DNA of 64,000 nt, taken from the NCBI GenBank assembly GCA_024305745.1, contig JAHRBS010000011.1, positions 496,001-560,000 of the forward strand, given 5' to 3'. The notes beneath the pieces were generated by a model. The model had not been told where the DNA came from. It saw only the letters and a program-made list of their open reading frames with translations, and ran no database searches. Positions 33,067 through 43,039 of the stretch are shown here, in pieces. Origin of the DNA: Polyporus tsugae (Eukaryota; Basidiomycota; Agaricomycetes; Polyporales; Polyporaceae). How positions within the stretch are numbered: the stretch's first letter is position 1; each line of letters opens with the position of its first letter. Made by a program: the position numbers and the translations under genes.

Positions 33067-33961
33067 GGGTGAGGGACTACTTGGGGTGTTAAGAACAACA
33101 GTTTGTTGTGGAGGGGTCCCTGCCGGAGAGGGTGTGGATGGGGGTTGAATGTTCGTCGTGCAATACGGTCACTGGCTAGTGCAAGTGCTTGGCCAAGTGG
33201 AATGGATCCCAATGAGGGTGATCCGCTGGAAGTGGGGATATGACTAGGAGCACGGCTAGGGGGACGTGTGCCCAGTCGGCTGATTGCAGCAGCAGAGGCT
33301 GTTCATGGAAGGCGGTTGGTGGGGACTCTGGGTCATAACTGGGTGATGAGATTGTTCTGCTCTGGGGCGGTTGCGACAAAACTGGGATATTGAGACCAGC
33401 TTTCCTCGTCCCAGTCAAAGGTGTTCGACCGGTTGGGGCAGGGTTGTTGTTTGCAGATGTACCGCCGTGAGTCTAACTCATTCTAGTGTTGGTCTTCGAC
33501 CGCGACGACATGGAAGACGTGCCCGTATATACTGCAGCTCGCTAGGTTGTTGGAACTCGCTTCCTATCCAAGAAACAGAGACGGCAGGTGCACAATCCAA
33601 CACTGTCTGCTCAGCCTCCTCGGCCTATTGCTGTGTCTTAACCACAAGGGACACGAGCCCAGGGGTGTCCTGCCTTGGCTTTGTTTCGTCACCTTTCTCT
33701 AGCCTCCCACGCCGTGAGGCGGACCACTTCTGTCAGTGCTGGGGTCTCGGGTTAGGAGCTTTCCGCGCACTGTACCACTGAAAGTGGCAAGCCTCGAGTT
33801 TAATCAAGACCACGTCCGATGGTGTGACTAGAGCGCCCACTACGCTAGGCCAACACAGAGGGTCTGAGTGTGTACCGTACGAGGGGAAAGGGGAATGATT
33901 AAATGTGTGTAAACTCCTGGGAGAAAAGTGCGCTAGTGCTCGTGGAGAAGTTTCGACCTAA
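33067..33961 (-). other. Gypsy-1 leader between 5' LTR and gag, with a tRNA-like stretch
   Basis: About 0.9 kb with no intact coding frame; a Ser/Pro-rich open stretch at 33176-33418 on the minus strand could be a frameshifted gag extension. On the minus strand 33863-33786 has a pol III A-box-like TGGCCTAGCGTAGTGGG and a degenerate B-box further on, as in tRNA-derived sequences. The bases next to the LTR (TTAGGTCGAAAC on the minus strand) do not start with the TGG expected of a standard primer-binding site. Confidence 0.45.
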
Positions 33962-34422
33962 TGTTACGACTGAGCATTGAGCAAGGATCAGGGATACGTA
34001 CGAGGCAAGCAGGAGCGCCGACAAGCACTTGTGCAGCGAGAGCGGAGCAAGGCTCAACGGTCAGGGCTGGAGACAAGATGTATTGAGTAAGTAGTTGTCT
34101 ACGAGTGAAATACAGCGAGGCGTACCTGGAGAGGCTTACCTGGAGAAAAGAGGTCGAAACTGAGGTCTCCAGGCAGCAAAGTACAGGTCCTTATATATGT
34201 ATAGAGGGACAATGAGAACCCGGGGACAATAGGTAACTATGGACATGGGTGAACAATGGAAATGGAACAATAGCAACGACGGACAATAAGGAGCTATTGT
34301 GCTAGAGAACAAAGGATGAGATACAATGCAACGGAGAACAATAAGTACAATGTGAGAAGTAGATTGTCCGGAAAAGGAAACTAAGGCGCTGGTAGCAGGC
34401 GCCGAATAGAACGTTCATGACA
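33962..34422 (-). repeat. Gypsy-1 LTR, diverged (5' LTR of right copy or recombined solo LTR)
   Basis: 461 bp beginning TGTTACGACTG and ending CATGACA on the plus strand. Relative to 20941-21386 it has scattered substitutions, a 1-bp insertion and a 15-bp tandem duplication around 34128-34150 (GTACCTGGAGAGGCTTACC region). It abuts copia-1 protease on one side and the gypsy-1 leader on the other, without a target duplication. Confidence 0.85.
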
Positions 34423-37134
34423 ACAACTCGACGACTTGGCTGATGGATTCAGGTGCATCGGAGCACATTACATTCAACATGAACGACTTCTCGACCCATA
34501 AACCTTTCAATACTCCCATGCTCTTCTCAACCGCAGCCAATGGTACTCAAATTCAAGGCTTAGGTGCTGGGACAGTTCGAGGTCATGTTCATGTTGATGA
34601 TCGGTGGATTGAGACTGAGTTGAACAACGTCATCTACGTTCCTCAGGTCGGGTGCAGGCTATTCGCCACAGGTTCTGTTGAGCAAAAAAACCATACTCTT
34701 GTTCAGAGTGCCAAGTGAATGTGTATTTATACACGGCGGTTAGTGAGCCCGCCACAATCGGACTCAACGATTACTCTTGGAACCAAGATACTCGAAGCTG
34801 AGTACATCACTCGCTTGAATGTCTATAACATGGTCCTTGCGATCAAGGCGGAACTCATGCTAGACTCCTCCGTCCATCCTGCAGTCATGGACTACCAAAC
34901 TTGGCACCGTCGACTTGGACATCCGAGTGAGGAAGCTATGAAGCAGTTGCTGACTAAAACCAAAGGTGCTCCTGCTATTGATCCCAAGCCCACCAACGCT
35001 GAAGCCTGTGAAGGCTGCACGTGGGGCAAATCCCACCGTCTTCCGTTCCCTCCATCTCAGAAGTGCGCTACTCGTCCTCTCGAACTTGTCCACACCGATG
35101 AGGATGGACCAATGCGCACTTAATTGGTCAATGGCAAGAACCTCTACTTTGTCTCTTTCATTGATGACTACTCTGATCTTAGTGTCGCATACTACCTTAA
35201 GCACAAGAACAAAGCCCACAAATTGTTCTTGGAGTTCAAGGCTTGGGCTGAGAATCAGACTGGTCACAAGATCAAGAGGGTTTGCTCTGATCGAGGAACA
35301 GAATACACGTCAAAGGAGTTCACTGAGCTTCTGAAGACACACGGGATTGAGCACCATAAGTCGACACCTGACTTGCCACAACAGAATGGACGCGCTGAAC
35401 GCTGGAACTGTATCATCACAGACAAGACAATGGCAATGCTTCACCAAGCCGGCCTTAGTCACGGTTTCTGGGAACTCGCTGTTGCCTGTGCCGTCCATCT
35501 GTACAATTGTCAACCGATGCGTCGCCACAAGTGGCGTACACCCATCGAGCTCTGGAGTGGCAAAGCCCCAGATATCTCGTACTTTAGGGTGTTTTGCTGT
35601 AAAGCCTTTGTTCACATGCAAAAGGCCCATTGTCATAAACTCGAGAAGAAGGCACTCGAGATGATGTTTGTTGGTTACGCTGCTGGTACCAAGGGGTACG
35701 TTTTCTGGAACTCAGCGCAGCACTCCTTCATTGTATCTTGTGATGTGATCTTCAATGAGAGTGTCTTTCCTGCACGTAAGGAACCCAGCAATCGCCCTGT
35801 TACCCCAGGGGATAGTCCGTTCCCAGGTCATCATTCAGACGACTCCAGTTCGTCTGATTCAGACTCTTCCTCAGACGGTGATGATCAAGTCCCTGAACTT
35901 GAGATACCACTACTAGCCGACATCCATCCTGATGTTGGTCCCACACAACCTTCTGTTCAACCTGAACCTGAGGTCGCACCAAACAAGCAACCTGAACCAG
36001 AACCCGCTGAACAGCAAGATCCACCACCCATCATTCCTCAAGCTCCTCGTCACCCGTGCTCTCGACACCCTCCAGTGGGAGTACCTCCCTGGCATTCACA
36101 GCGAGAGGGGGCTGGTCGGAATGATCGTTGGAAGCAGGATAATGGCGGAAGCGGCATTCATTAACCTCTTCTTGAATGCTGCACAGTACAAACCAGGTGT
36201 TCCTCGTAATTCTTGCGCTCGCCTATGTCAGATCAGTGGTGTGCTGCAGAGAAGGTGGAGTACAATTCTCTTATGGAGAACAAGACCTGGATTCTGGTTC
36301 CTCGCCCTAAGGACAAACCTGTTGTCTCTTGTCGTTGGGTCTACGACGAGAAGCACGATGGTCGTCTTAAGGCTCGTTTGGTTGCACGCGGTTTCACCCA
36401 GATATGGGGGGAGAACTACAACGAAACATTCTTGCCCGTCGCGCGGTATGAATCTATCCAGTACCTTACAGCACACACTTTGCTTGAGGACTGGGAGATG
36501 GAAGCCATGGACGTCAAAACCACATTTCTGAATGGTGATCTTGAGGAAGAGATCTACATGGAACAACCTGAAGGTTGGGCCGTTCCTGGAAAGGAGGATT
36601 ACGTCTGTCTACTTAAGAAGGCTATCTATGGTCTTAAGCAGGTGTCACATCAATGGAACATGAAGATCCACCAATCCCTTCTCAACCTGGGCTTTACACG
36701 GACGTACTCCGATGCCGGTGTATATGTATATCGGCGACAGAGGGGGAACTCAGTCACCATTGTGGTTCTTTATGTTGACGATCTACTTATGTTCGGCGAT
36801 GACAGGAATCACATCAAGACCGTCAAATGGACGCTCAGCAGACAGTACAAGATGACGGACTTAGGTCCAGTACAGCGCTTCCTTGGTCTTCGCATTCATC
36901 GTGATTGCGCTCTTCGCATCATTGACATTGACCAGGAAGAGTACATCCAGTCTGTTCTCGAGCAGTTCCATATGGCTGACTGTAATCCATTACATACTCC
37001 CCTTCCTGCTAGAGCAGTTCTCATCAGCTACAACGGAGTTGCATCCGATGCCAACCGGAAGCGTTATCAGAGCCTCATTGGTAGTCTCATGTACGCCATG
37101 CTCGGAATGCGACCGGACATTTCCTTTGCCGACT
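34423..37134 (+). mobile_element. Copia-1, Ty1/copia fragment truncated at both ends
   Basis: Begins inside the protease directly after the gypsy-1 LTR and stops inside the reverse transcriptase/RNase H connection near 37134, where unrelated sequence starts. No gag, RNase H or LTR is present. Integrase precedes RT, which is the copia order. Confidence 0.88.
34443..37134 (+). pseudogene. Copia-1 Pol: protease, integrase, reverse transcriptase, broken
   Basis: Protease with WLMDSGASEHITF (34440-34480); pre-integrase zinc segment with WHRRLGHPS and CEGCTWGK; integrase core with Asp in HTDEDG, Asp in CSDRGTEY and Glu in NGRAERWN; RT with CRWVYDEKHDGRLKARLVARGF and catalytic YVDDLLMF near 36771. 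TGA at 34716 and TAA at 35121 interrupt it. A frame change occurs around 36060-36210, between the acidic linker and the RT. Translation of the RT ends in LGMRPDISFA and then leaves copia sequence, so RNase H is absent. Confidence 0.88.
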
Positions 37135-37309
37135 CCACACGCCAGGAGGGGACACCGGAGATAGGGTTAATGGAAAACAGTGGGTGTGTTTGAGGAGTGC
37201 GAACCAAGAAGAAACGGCAAACCCCATATATAGCCACAATTGCTGGGGAATAGCAGCCCAGGCGTGAGCCACAATGGCGGGGCTGGCGGCTACACGGCAT
37301 TTGGGTGTG
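37135..37309. other. Short unassigned interval between copia-1 and copia-2
   Basis: No coding sequence. CATATATAG at about 37226 and a GC-rich 3' part could be a fragment of another LTR, but no second copy is present in the window to confirm it. Copia-2 inserted at its right border. Confidence 0.4.
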
Positions 37310-37314
37310 GGTCA
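37310..37314 (+). repeat. Target-site duplication of copia-2, left copy (GGTCA)
   Basis: GGTCA directly precedes the LTR start TGTTGA and is repeated at 43686-43690 directly after the other LTR. Confidence 0.9.
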
Positions 37315-37642
37315 TGTTGAACCCGGGGGCAAAGCCCACACCGGGCAGCAACTCTAGCGGAAGCTCCGCATACTCACCTGGAGGGGTTGTTGAGGCTTGT
37401 TAAGTGATGATGGTGGTAGGGTGTAAAGAACTGTCTGTATTGGGGGCTCTGGGGAGCCCGTATATATACTACTAGATTACATAAGAACTGTACAGTAGCA
37501 TACACGGTGCACAGTCGAGCTGTGCGTGATTATCATAGACGAGGCTATGAGTAATCTGGCATGTGTGACAACTGGCGCTATGGCGGTGTCACAGCCTAGC
37601 GGCTATGTTGGCTGCCAGCGCTTGGCAGTGCCGCGCTCAACA
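37315..37642 (-). repeat. Copia-2 3' LTR
   Basis: 328 bp, TGTTGA...TCAACA. On the minus strand it follows the purine run CTTAGCGAGGGGGAG, the polypurine tract. The TATA-like sequence TATATATAC lies near 37461-37471. Confidence 0.93.
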
Positions 37643-37652
37643 CTCCCCCTCG

Positions 37653-39338
37653 CTAAGTACTCGGCATGGGTACGAAAGCGGATTTGGCGCTATAAGCTGG
37701 CCGTGGAAAGTGGAGCCCGAGTTGAGAGCAGAATTTAACGAATTTCGTCGCTCCCAAGTTCTTGGTGAATATATCGGCGGGATTGTCGTCACCTTCAATG
37801 TAGAATAGGTCGACGATGCCCTTTTCATGTACCTCCCGAATGTAGTGATAGCGGATGTCGATGTGTTTAGACCTCGGTTCCGTTACTGGATTCGATGCAA
37901 TGAAGATAGACCCTTGGTTATCTCCAGAAAGAGGTATATGATCGATATAGTAGCCGAGTTCTGCAAGTAGGTTGCGAACCCAGACTACTTGGCGACTACA
38001 ATCACTCATCGCCATATACTCAGCCTCAGTTGAGGAATGAGCAATCGTTTTCTGTGCACGTGAAGTCCACGAGAAAACACCACCCGCTAGTTTCAGGAAG
38101 AATCCTGTCTGCGAGCGTCGAGTGTTGGGATCTGATGCCCAATCAGAGTCAGTACCGGCAACTAAGCCAGTCTGAGCTTTGCCTTTGTAAACCAGGGAGT
38201 AATCCTTGGTTCCAACCAGATAGCGGCAGATATAGAGTGCACGCTTGAGGTGTTCCTCAGATGGGTTGGATGCAAACTGGGACAATTTTGTCACAGCGAA
38301 GGCTAAGTCCGGCCTTGTTCCTAACATGATATACAGTAGGGAACCGATGACTGTCTGGAACCTAGAGCGAAGCTCTGGTGTGGATTGCTCTTTGTTGGGC
38401 TCAGGTTGGTAACCTGCTGGGAGCGGAGTAGTAGCTGGTCGCGCGTTAGTCATGCCGCAACGTTCCAGTACTTTCTCTAGGTAGGCGCATTGATCCAGGT
38501 GGATATTGTTGCCTTTGCGTGTAATACGCATGCGTAAGAACTCTTTGGCATCGCCAAGGTCTCGACACTCCCACTTTCTCATGAAGCGAGCTTTCAGTTC
38601 AGCTATGAGCTTCCTATTTTGCCCACAAAAGAGTGCATCGTCAACGTAGACGATAACAACTACAAGTGCTCCATCAGAGCGTTTGTAGATGTATATGCCT
38701 GCATCATTGCTGAGCCGTTTAAAGCCCATCAATGTCATGGACTCAGACAAGGTGCGCCACCACGCTAAACCTGCCTGCTTAAGCCCATATAGAGCACGTT
38801 TGAGTCTGAGGACTTTGTGCTCTGTGCCGGGTGTGTGAAACCCTTCTGGCTGCTCCATATATATCTCTTCGTCCAGCTTGCCATATAGGTAGGCACTGCG
38901 TACATCGAGGCCTGAGATATGCCAGTCCTCGAGCGTTGCTAATGCTGTGATGAGACGCACTGTCTCGAATCGTACAACTGGGGAGAATATTTTGTCGAAG
39001 TCTTCGCCTTCGACCTGGGAGAAGCCTTTCGCAACAAGCCTGGCTTTCTTTCGTCCGTCAGTTTTGACGTTGAATACCCAGCGGTTCTTGACGACCTTTT
39101 GCCCTTTGGGCCGGTCAACCAAGTCATACACATCGCACCTGCGAAGAGCCTCTAATTCTTCGCGGCAAGCGTTGAACCACTCCTTTCGCTCATCCTTTGG
39201 TAGGACAGCGATATCACGGAAGGTCCATTCGCGCACATTAAGTGGCGAGGCCTTCTCCCCCTCATCGTCTGGTGGGATAGCCTTAGAAATAAGGTATTGG
39301 ATGAGATATGCTCCCCCTTCCCGGCATAGTTCTGCCAC
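37653..39338 (-). CDS. Copia-2 reverse transcriptase and RNase H (561-aa open stretch)
   Basis: The RT begins with REWTFRDIAVLPKDERKEWFNACREELEAL, then NRWVFNVKTDGRKKARLVAKGFSQ-type fingers, an IYMEQPEGF motif and the catalytic YVDD in VVVIVYVDDALF near residue 225. RNase H has Asp in GTDSDWASD, Glu in SSTEAEYMA, Asp in GDNQGSI and the closing RSKHIDIRYHYIRE motif, so it looks catalytically complete. The frame opens upstream of the chosen start through an acidic Ser/Glu linker (39340-39580). It is in a different frame from the preceding section because of a shift near 39580. Confidence 0.93.
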   Translation of the reverse strand: MAELCREGGAYLIQYLISKAIPPDDEGEKASPLNVREWTFRDIAVLPKDERKEWFNACREELEALRRCDVYDLVDRPKGQKVVKNRWVFNVKTDGRKKARLVAKGFSQVEGEDFDKIFSPVVRFETVRLITALATLEDWHISGLDVRSAYLYGKLDEEIYMEQPEGFHTPGTEHKVLRLKRALYGLKQAGLAWWRTLSESMTLMGFKRLSNDAGIYIYKRSDGALVVVIVYVDDALFCGQNRKLIAELKARFMRKWECRDLGDAKEFLRMRITRKGNNIHLDQCAYLEKVLERCGMTNARPATTPLPAGYQPEPNKEQSTPELRSRFQTVIGSLLYIMLGTRPDLAFAVTKLSQFASNPSEEHLKRALYICRYLVGTKDYSLVYKGKAQTGLVAGTDSDWASDPNTRRSQTGFFLKLAGGVFSWTSRAQKTIAHSSTEAEYMAMSDCSRQVVWVRNLLAELGYYIDHIPLSGDNQGSIFIASNPVTEPRSKHIDIRYHYIREVHEKGIVDLFYIEGDDNPADIFTKNLGATKFVKFCSQLGLHFPRPAYSAKSAFVPMPST

Positions 39339-39564
39339 ATCAGTTCCGTCTGGATCACGCAGGGCATCTTCGACTTCCTCTGAGGACGCGTCTTCATCAT
39401 CATCATCTTCGTATTCAGATGATTCGTCCTCATCATCAGTTTCTTCCTCAGAACTTTCGTTCGAGTGTGCCTCTGAGCTTTGCTCACTAGGAGCGCCTGA
39501 GTGAGGTGGAGGGACTGGCTCTGCAGGTATAGGTTCCGGTATGGGACCAGAGTCATCCTCTTCC

Positions 39565-39990
39565 TCAGCTGTCGCTGCTACTAGGTGAGATCATGGGAGT
39601 AGGCTCCCGTGGCGTGGTCCATTTCGAAGGTGGACGGAGTACGGGTTCATCGCGTGATCGCGGAAGTGATCGAGAAGAGCTAGGCCCGGGAAGCCTCTCA
39701 TCTCTGGATGGTGGCGCGGTATGAGAGCGACTCGTTTCTCCACGAACTTCAACCATTTTCTTCCATGATTCCCGTTTCTCTATGTCCTTGAAAATGTCTG
39801 TAGGGTGTCGTGATTCACCATAGACATTCCCTTCGCGAACTGGTACTTTCCGTTCTCTCCCAGATCGTCGCGGAGGACTCGCGCCAGATCTTTCAACCGG
39901 AGGAGATTGCGGCAACACAGGGCTATGCACACTTCCGCGGCGTCTGTCTGCGTGAAGTACGCTGTATAGGTAGTTCAGCCGGTGGTGCAG
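39565..39990 (-). other. Copia-2 linker section in a third frame
   Basis: Between the Gag-integrase frame and the RT frame a Ser/Pro/Arg-rich section reads on in its own frame (RRSGRERKVPVREGNVYGE...FKDIEKRESWKKMVE). It has one +1-type shift before it (39930-39990) and one after it (39570-39590). They may be true lesions or single-base sequencing errors in the young element. Confidence 0.6.
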
Positions 39991-42900
39991 GAGGTGCGAC
40001 GTCTCGCGCCTTGCCCTTGTCCTTTTTAGAAGGAAGGTTTTTGGGAGGACGATGTGGCTCCTCATCGTCATCAGGGAGATTCTTAGGAGCGGGGACTTGG
40101 TCCGCGGATTCCTGTGATTCCTCTTCATTGGGCGCAATCTGCTGCCTCTGTCGCTTCTGCTCGTGCGGACACTTCGGAAACATATGTTCATCAAATAGCG
40201 CTTGAGCAGCTGTAAAGATGACATTGTTTGGTAGGCGCATGAACTTATAATTGTGACCTCCATCGCCGATGCCAAGGTAAACCATCAACTCCGATTTGGG
40301 GGATAGTTTATTCTTCCGCACTTCAGGTGGCAAGAAGACATAGGCTCCACATCCAAAGACGCGTAGGTGGCTAATGTCTGGCTTGGAGTCGTATAGAAGT
40401 TCATAGGGGGTTCGCCATTCCAGACGACGCATAGGCGTCCTGTTATAGACGTGTGTAGCATGATCAAAGGAGAATTCCCACCAGAACTGAGGTATGCAAG
40501 CGTCGTGTCGCATTGCCTCCCCTTTGTCCATGAGCGTACGAATTATGCGCTCGGCACGGCCATTCTGTTGATGAATGTGTGGTGCACTGGTTATAATCTC
40601 GATGCCTCTGTCCTTGAGCATATTCGTGAAGGCTTTTGATTTCAATTCACCTCCAGCATCAGATTTCCATTTCTGCACCTTTGCGCCATATTGGTTTTCG
40701 ACGTATGTCAACCATTGTCGCGTAGATTGTAGGGCAGTGTCCTTGGTACGAAGTTTGACGGTCCACACGTGTGAAGTGTAGTCATCATAGTACAGTATAG
40801 CGTACTTGTGTTTGTGGTACGAAGGGACAGGGAATTCTTTGAGGTCCGTGTGGACTAGCTCAAAAGGTTTCGACGCTCGTCTAAGATCGAGCGGATGGGA
40901 TTGCGATGGCATTTTGCCTTCAGCACATCCTCGGCAAATCGAGTCCTCTTTGGGAATCTCAACATGCGGGCACTTGTCAGTGTGTTTCCGAGCATGTCTC
41001 AGCACATCGCGCGAAGGGTGTCCTAAGCGATGGTGTAGAGTATCATAGTCGACAGCTTCAAAGGCTGTGATCATGTTTCGCGCCAGTAAAGGCTGCGTGA
41101 AGATGACATAAATAGTGTCACCAACGTTTCGTGGTTGAAACGTGACTACAAGCTCATTTGCTTGGTAGAAGGAGATACTAGCGGTCGATGCACGCGCTTT
41201 CATTCCTTCACGGAGTAATGCTCCCATTGAAACAAGTTTGTTGGTAAGATTTGGGACCAAGGCGACATTCATCAGCCTTATGGTCTTTCCAGACTCTAAA
41301 GTTAGGAAGACAGTCCCTTCACCAGTCATGAACGTGACCCCATCTGCTGTGTATAGCGGTCGATGGACTTTGTAGTACCGGAAATCAGCAAAGTCACTCA
41401 TGTTGAACGTAAAGTGCATTGACGCTCCTGAGTCGAGCATCCACATGTTCGAGTCTTGCCGTTCAATCTGCTTATTCTTTCCCTTACAGCGCGCACACTT
41501 AGCATGTGAAGAGTGGTGATGACATGTATTCTGCTCTATAGCTACAGATACATGCGGGCTGTTTACACGACAAGAGGGACTTGCGACATTATCAGCTGCC
41601 ATTAAGGGCGCGAAGTCAGCATACAACTTGTTGTGGGGAGAAGAATAGACTGACCAGTACTGATCGAAGAAAGATTCAACTTCATCTTCAACCACGCCGA
41701 GCGACACGACGTCCTCGTCGTCCGTCAGCTCGTTCATCGGGTCGTCCAGAGGGGCGAGGCGCTCCTCTAGGGTGCGCTCTGACATGCGCTCCCTGAGGGT
41801 GCGCTTGCGCTTGGGCGCGCGGTCCTCCTCGCTGTCCGAGTCCTCGAACTGCGAACTGCTGCTCTCCTCGGTGCCACTGGGCAAGTCGTCGCCACCACTC
41901 ATCGTCGGAGATCGGATTGATGAAGATGCGAGTGGGGTGGCCGCGGGCGAGGCCGCGCGGTTCTGTTCCTCCGGGGCGCGAGGGGCCTGTTGGAGTCGGA
42001 CGAGGTCCTCGAGGATGCGGATGCGCTCGAACGTCGGCTGGATGCCGAGTTCCTCGGCGAGGGATATGGCAGACATGAGCGAGGGGTACTTGTTGTCCCC
42101 TGTCTTTGCGCGGACGGGCTTGCGCATGAGAGCGCGCGGATCCTCCACTCCGCTGGGGCCCTGGGTGATCGTGGTTGGGACGTCAGTGATGTGGGCAAAA
42201 GGCGCCACGTCAACCATATGGGCAAAGTGCGCATGTTGGTGCGCACCTGGCTGTCCACCACGACCACGTCCAGAGCGGCGGCCGCGAGAGCATCCACCTT
42301 GTTGCTGCTGCCCATCAGGGCGCTGCTGCTGCTGCTGCTGCTGCTGCCGCTGAGGGCGCTGCTGCTGCTGCTGACGGAAGTTGGGGTCCGGCCCCTTGCG
42401 CTTGACAGCGCTGATCTTGTTGGCGTTGTTACGCGACTGGTGACGTCCTTGGCGCTGTTCCCAGTGCATGATCACGGCCTGGCGGACGCCGGCGAGCGTG
42501 ATCTTCTTGATGGCAGGGCCAGCAGCGTCATCCTTGAGGCCAGAGATGTAGACCTGGATGACGGGATCCATGGACTGAGGGAGCTTGGAGACAAGCATCA
42601 TCCCCTTGACGTGCTCTGAAACGTCGAACTTGTTGGTATCAAGGCACTGGAAGTGCGCCTCGAGCTTGTCGAGGGCTGGGATAGGATTGGAGTCGCTGGG
42701 GACGGTGAGACTGATCGCGGCACGGAAGTCTTGATAGACGATGGGGATGCCCGGCTTCCCGTAGTTCGTCTTGAGGTGGTTCCAGATGTCCGCGGCAGTG
42801 GTCTTGCTAGCGATGGCACTGATGATGCTTTGAGCGAGGCGAAGGCGGATGTTACCCATGGCCTTGCCGTTGAGTCCGTCCCATTCCGCTTGCTTGTCAG

Positions 42901-43039
42901 CGTCGGTGGCGGGGCAAGACTCGTTGATGACCTTCCACTGTCCTTGTGCCAGGAGGTAGGACTCCATGGTCACGGCCCACTCGAGGTAGTTGGGGCCCGT
43001 GAGGACGCTGGTAACGGCGGTGTAGAGCGCGTTCGACAT
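39923..43039 (-). CDS. Copia-2 Gag, protease and integrase (1038 aa)
   Basis: Gag starts MSNALYTAVTSVLTG and has the usual copia Gag helical core (residues 1-200, with WNHLKTNYG). Instead of a CCHC knuckle it carries Gln runs (about 225-250) and a basic Arg/Gly stretch (SRGRRSGRGRGG). After a Ser/Asp/Glu-rich region come protease DSGASMHF (about 534), the pre-integrase motif LHHRLGHPS with CRGCAEGK (about 666-715), and the integrase core with Asp in HTDLKEF (about 732), Asp in KSDAGGEL (about 793) and Glu in NGRAERIIRTL (about 829). It ends at a stop near 39923 just after a frame change. The ATG at 43039 is the first in frame after the leader. Confidence 0.93.
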   Translation of the reverse strand: MSNALYTAVTSVLTGPNYLEWAVTMESYLLAQGQWKVINESCPATDADKQAEWDGLNGKAMGNIRLRLAQSIISAIASKTTAADIWNHLKTNYGKPGIPIVYQDFRAAISLTVPSDSNPIPALDKLEAHFQCLDTNKFDVSEHVKGMMLVSKLPQSMDPVIQVYISGLKDDAAGPAIKKITLAGVRQAVIMHWEQRQGRHQSRNNANKISAVKRKGPDPNFRQQQQQRPQRQQQQQQQQRPDGQQQQGGCSRGRRSGRGRGGQPGAHQHAHFAHMVDVAPFAHITDVPTTITQGPSGVEDPRALMRKPVRAKTGDNKYPSLMSAISLAEELGIQPTFERIRILEDLVRLQQAPRAPEEQNRAASPAATPLASSSIRSPTMSGGDDLPSGTEESSSSQFEDSDSEEDRAPKRKRTLRERMSERTLEERLAPLDDPMNELTDDEDVVSLGVVEDEVESFFDQYWSVYSSPHNKLYADFAPLMAADNVASPSCRVNSPHVSVAIEQNTCHHHSSHAKCARCKGKNKQIERQDSNMWMLDSGASMHFTFNMSDFADFRYYKVHRPLYTADGVTFMTGEGTVFLTLESGKTIRLMNVALVPNLTNKLVSMGALLREGMKARASTASISFYQANELVVTFQPRNVGDTIYVIFTQPLLARNMITAFEAVDYDTLHHRLGHPSRDVLRHARKHTDKCPHVEIPKEDSICRGCAEGKMPSQSHPLDLRRASKPFELVHTDLKEFPVPSYHKHKYAILYYDDYTSHVWTVKLRTKDTALQSTRQWLTYVENQYGAKVQKWKSDAGGELKSKAFTNMLKDRGIEIITSAPHIHQQNGRAERIIRTLMDKGEAMRHDACIPQFWWEFSFDHATHVYNRTPMRRLEWRTPYELLYDSKPDISHLRVFGCGAYVFLPPEVRKNKLSPKSELMVYLGIGDGGHNYKFMRLPNNVIFTAAQALFDEHMFPKCPHEQKRQRQQIAPNEEESQESADQVPAPKNLPDDDEEPHRPPKNLPSKKDKGKARDVAPPAPPAELPIQRTSRRQTPRKCA

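Larger units (their letters stand above)
20941..33213. repeat. Right arm of the 12.27-kb inverted repeat
   Basis: Reverse complement of 1-12273. The element continues beyond 33213 (the mirror of window position 1), so the visible arm length is set by the window edge, not by loss of similarity. The inner end coincides with the LTR terminus at 20941. Confidence 0.97.
20941..34422 (-). mobile_element. Gypsy-1 right copy, apparently complete, with nested hAT
   Basis: Reading on the minus strand: 5' LTR 34422-33962, leader, gag 33027-32191, nested hAT 32124-25126, pol 25115-21419, 3' LTR 21386-20941. Without the hAT and one target copy the element is about 6.5 kb, normal for gypsy. The flanks do not repeat: ACAAC follows 34422 and ACCGG precedes 20941, so there is no target duplication. 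The two LTRs differ much more from each other than the 3' LTRs of the two arms do, so the 5' LTR may have been joined by recombination. Confidence 0.8.

Noticed and set aside
1..33213. The inverted repeat as two independent retrotranspositions of a hAT-loaded gypsy
   Set aside because: All transposase introns lie on the gypsy sense strand and are retained in both copies, and the right copy lacks a target duplication. Not impossible, but the weaker explanation.
41772..42619. Plus-strand open frames opposite copia-2 gag with Cys runs
   Set aside because: They are the complement of the Gln (CAG) tracts of Gag and nearby sequence; no independent protein signal.
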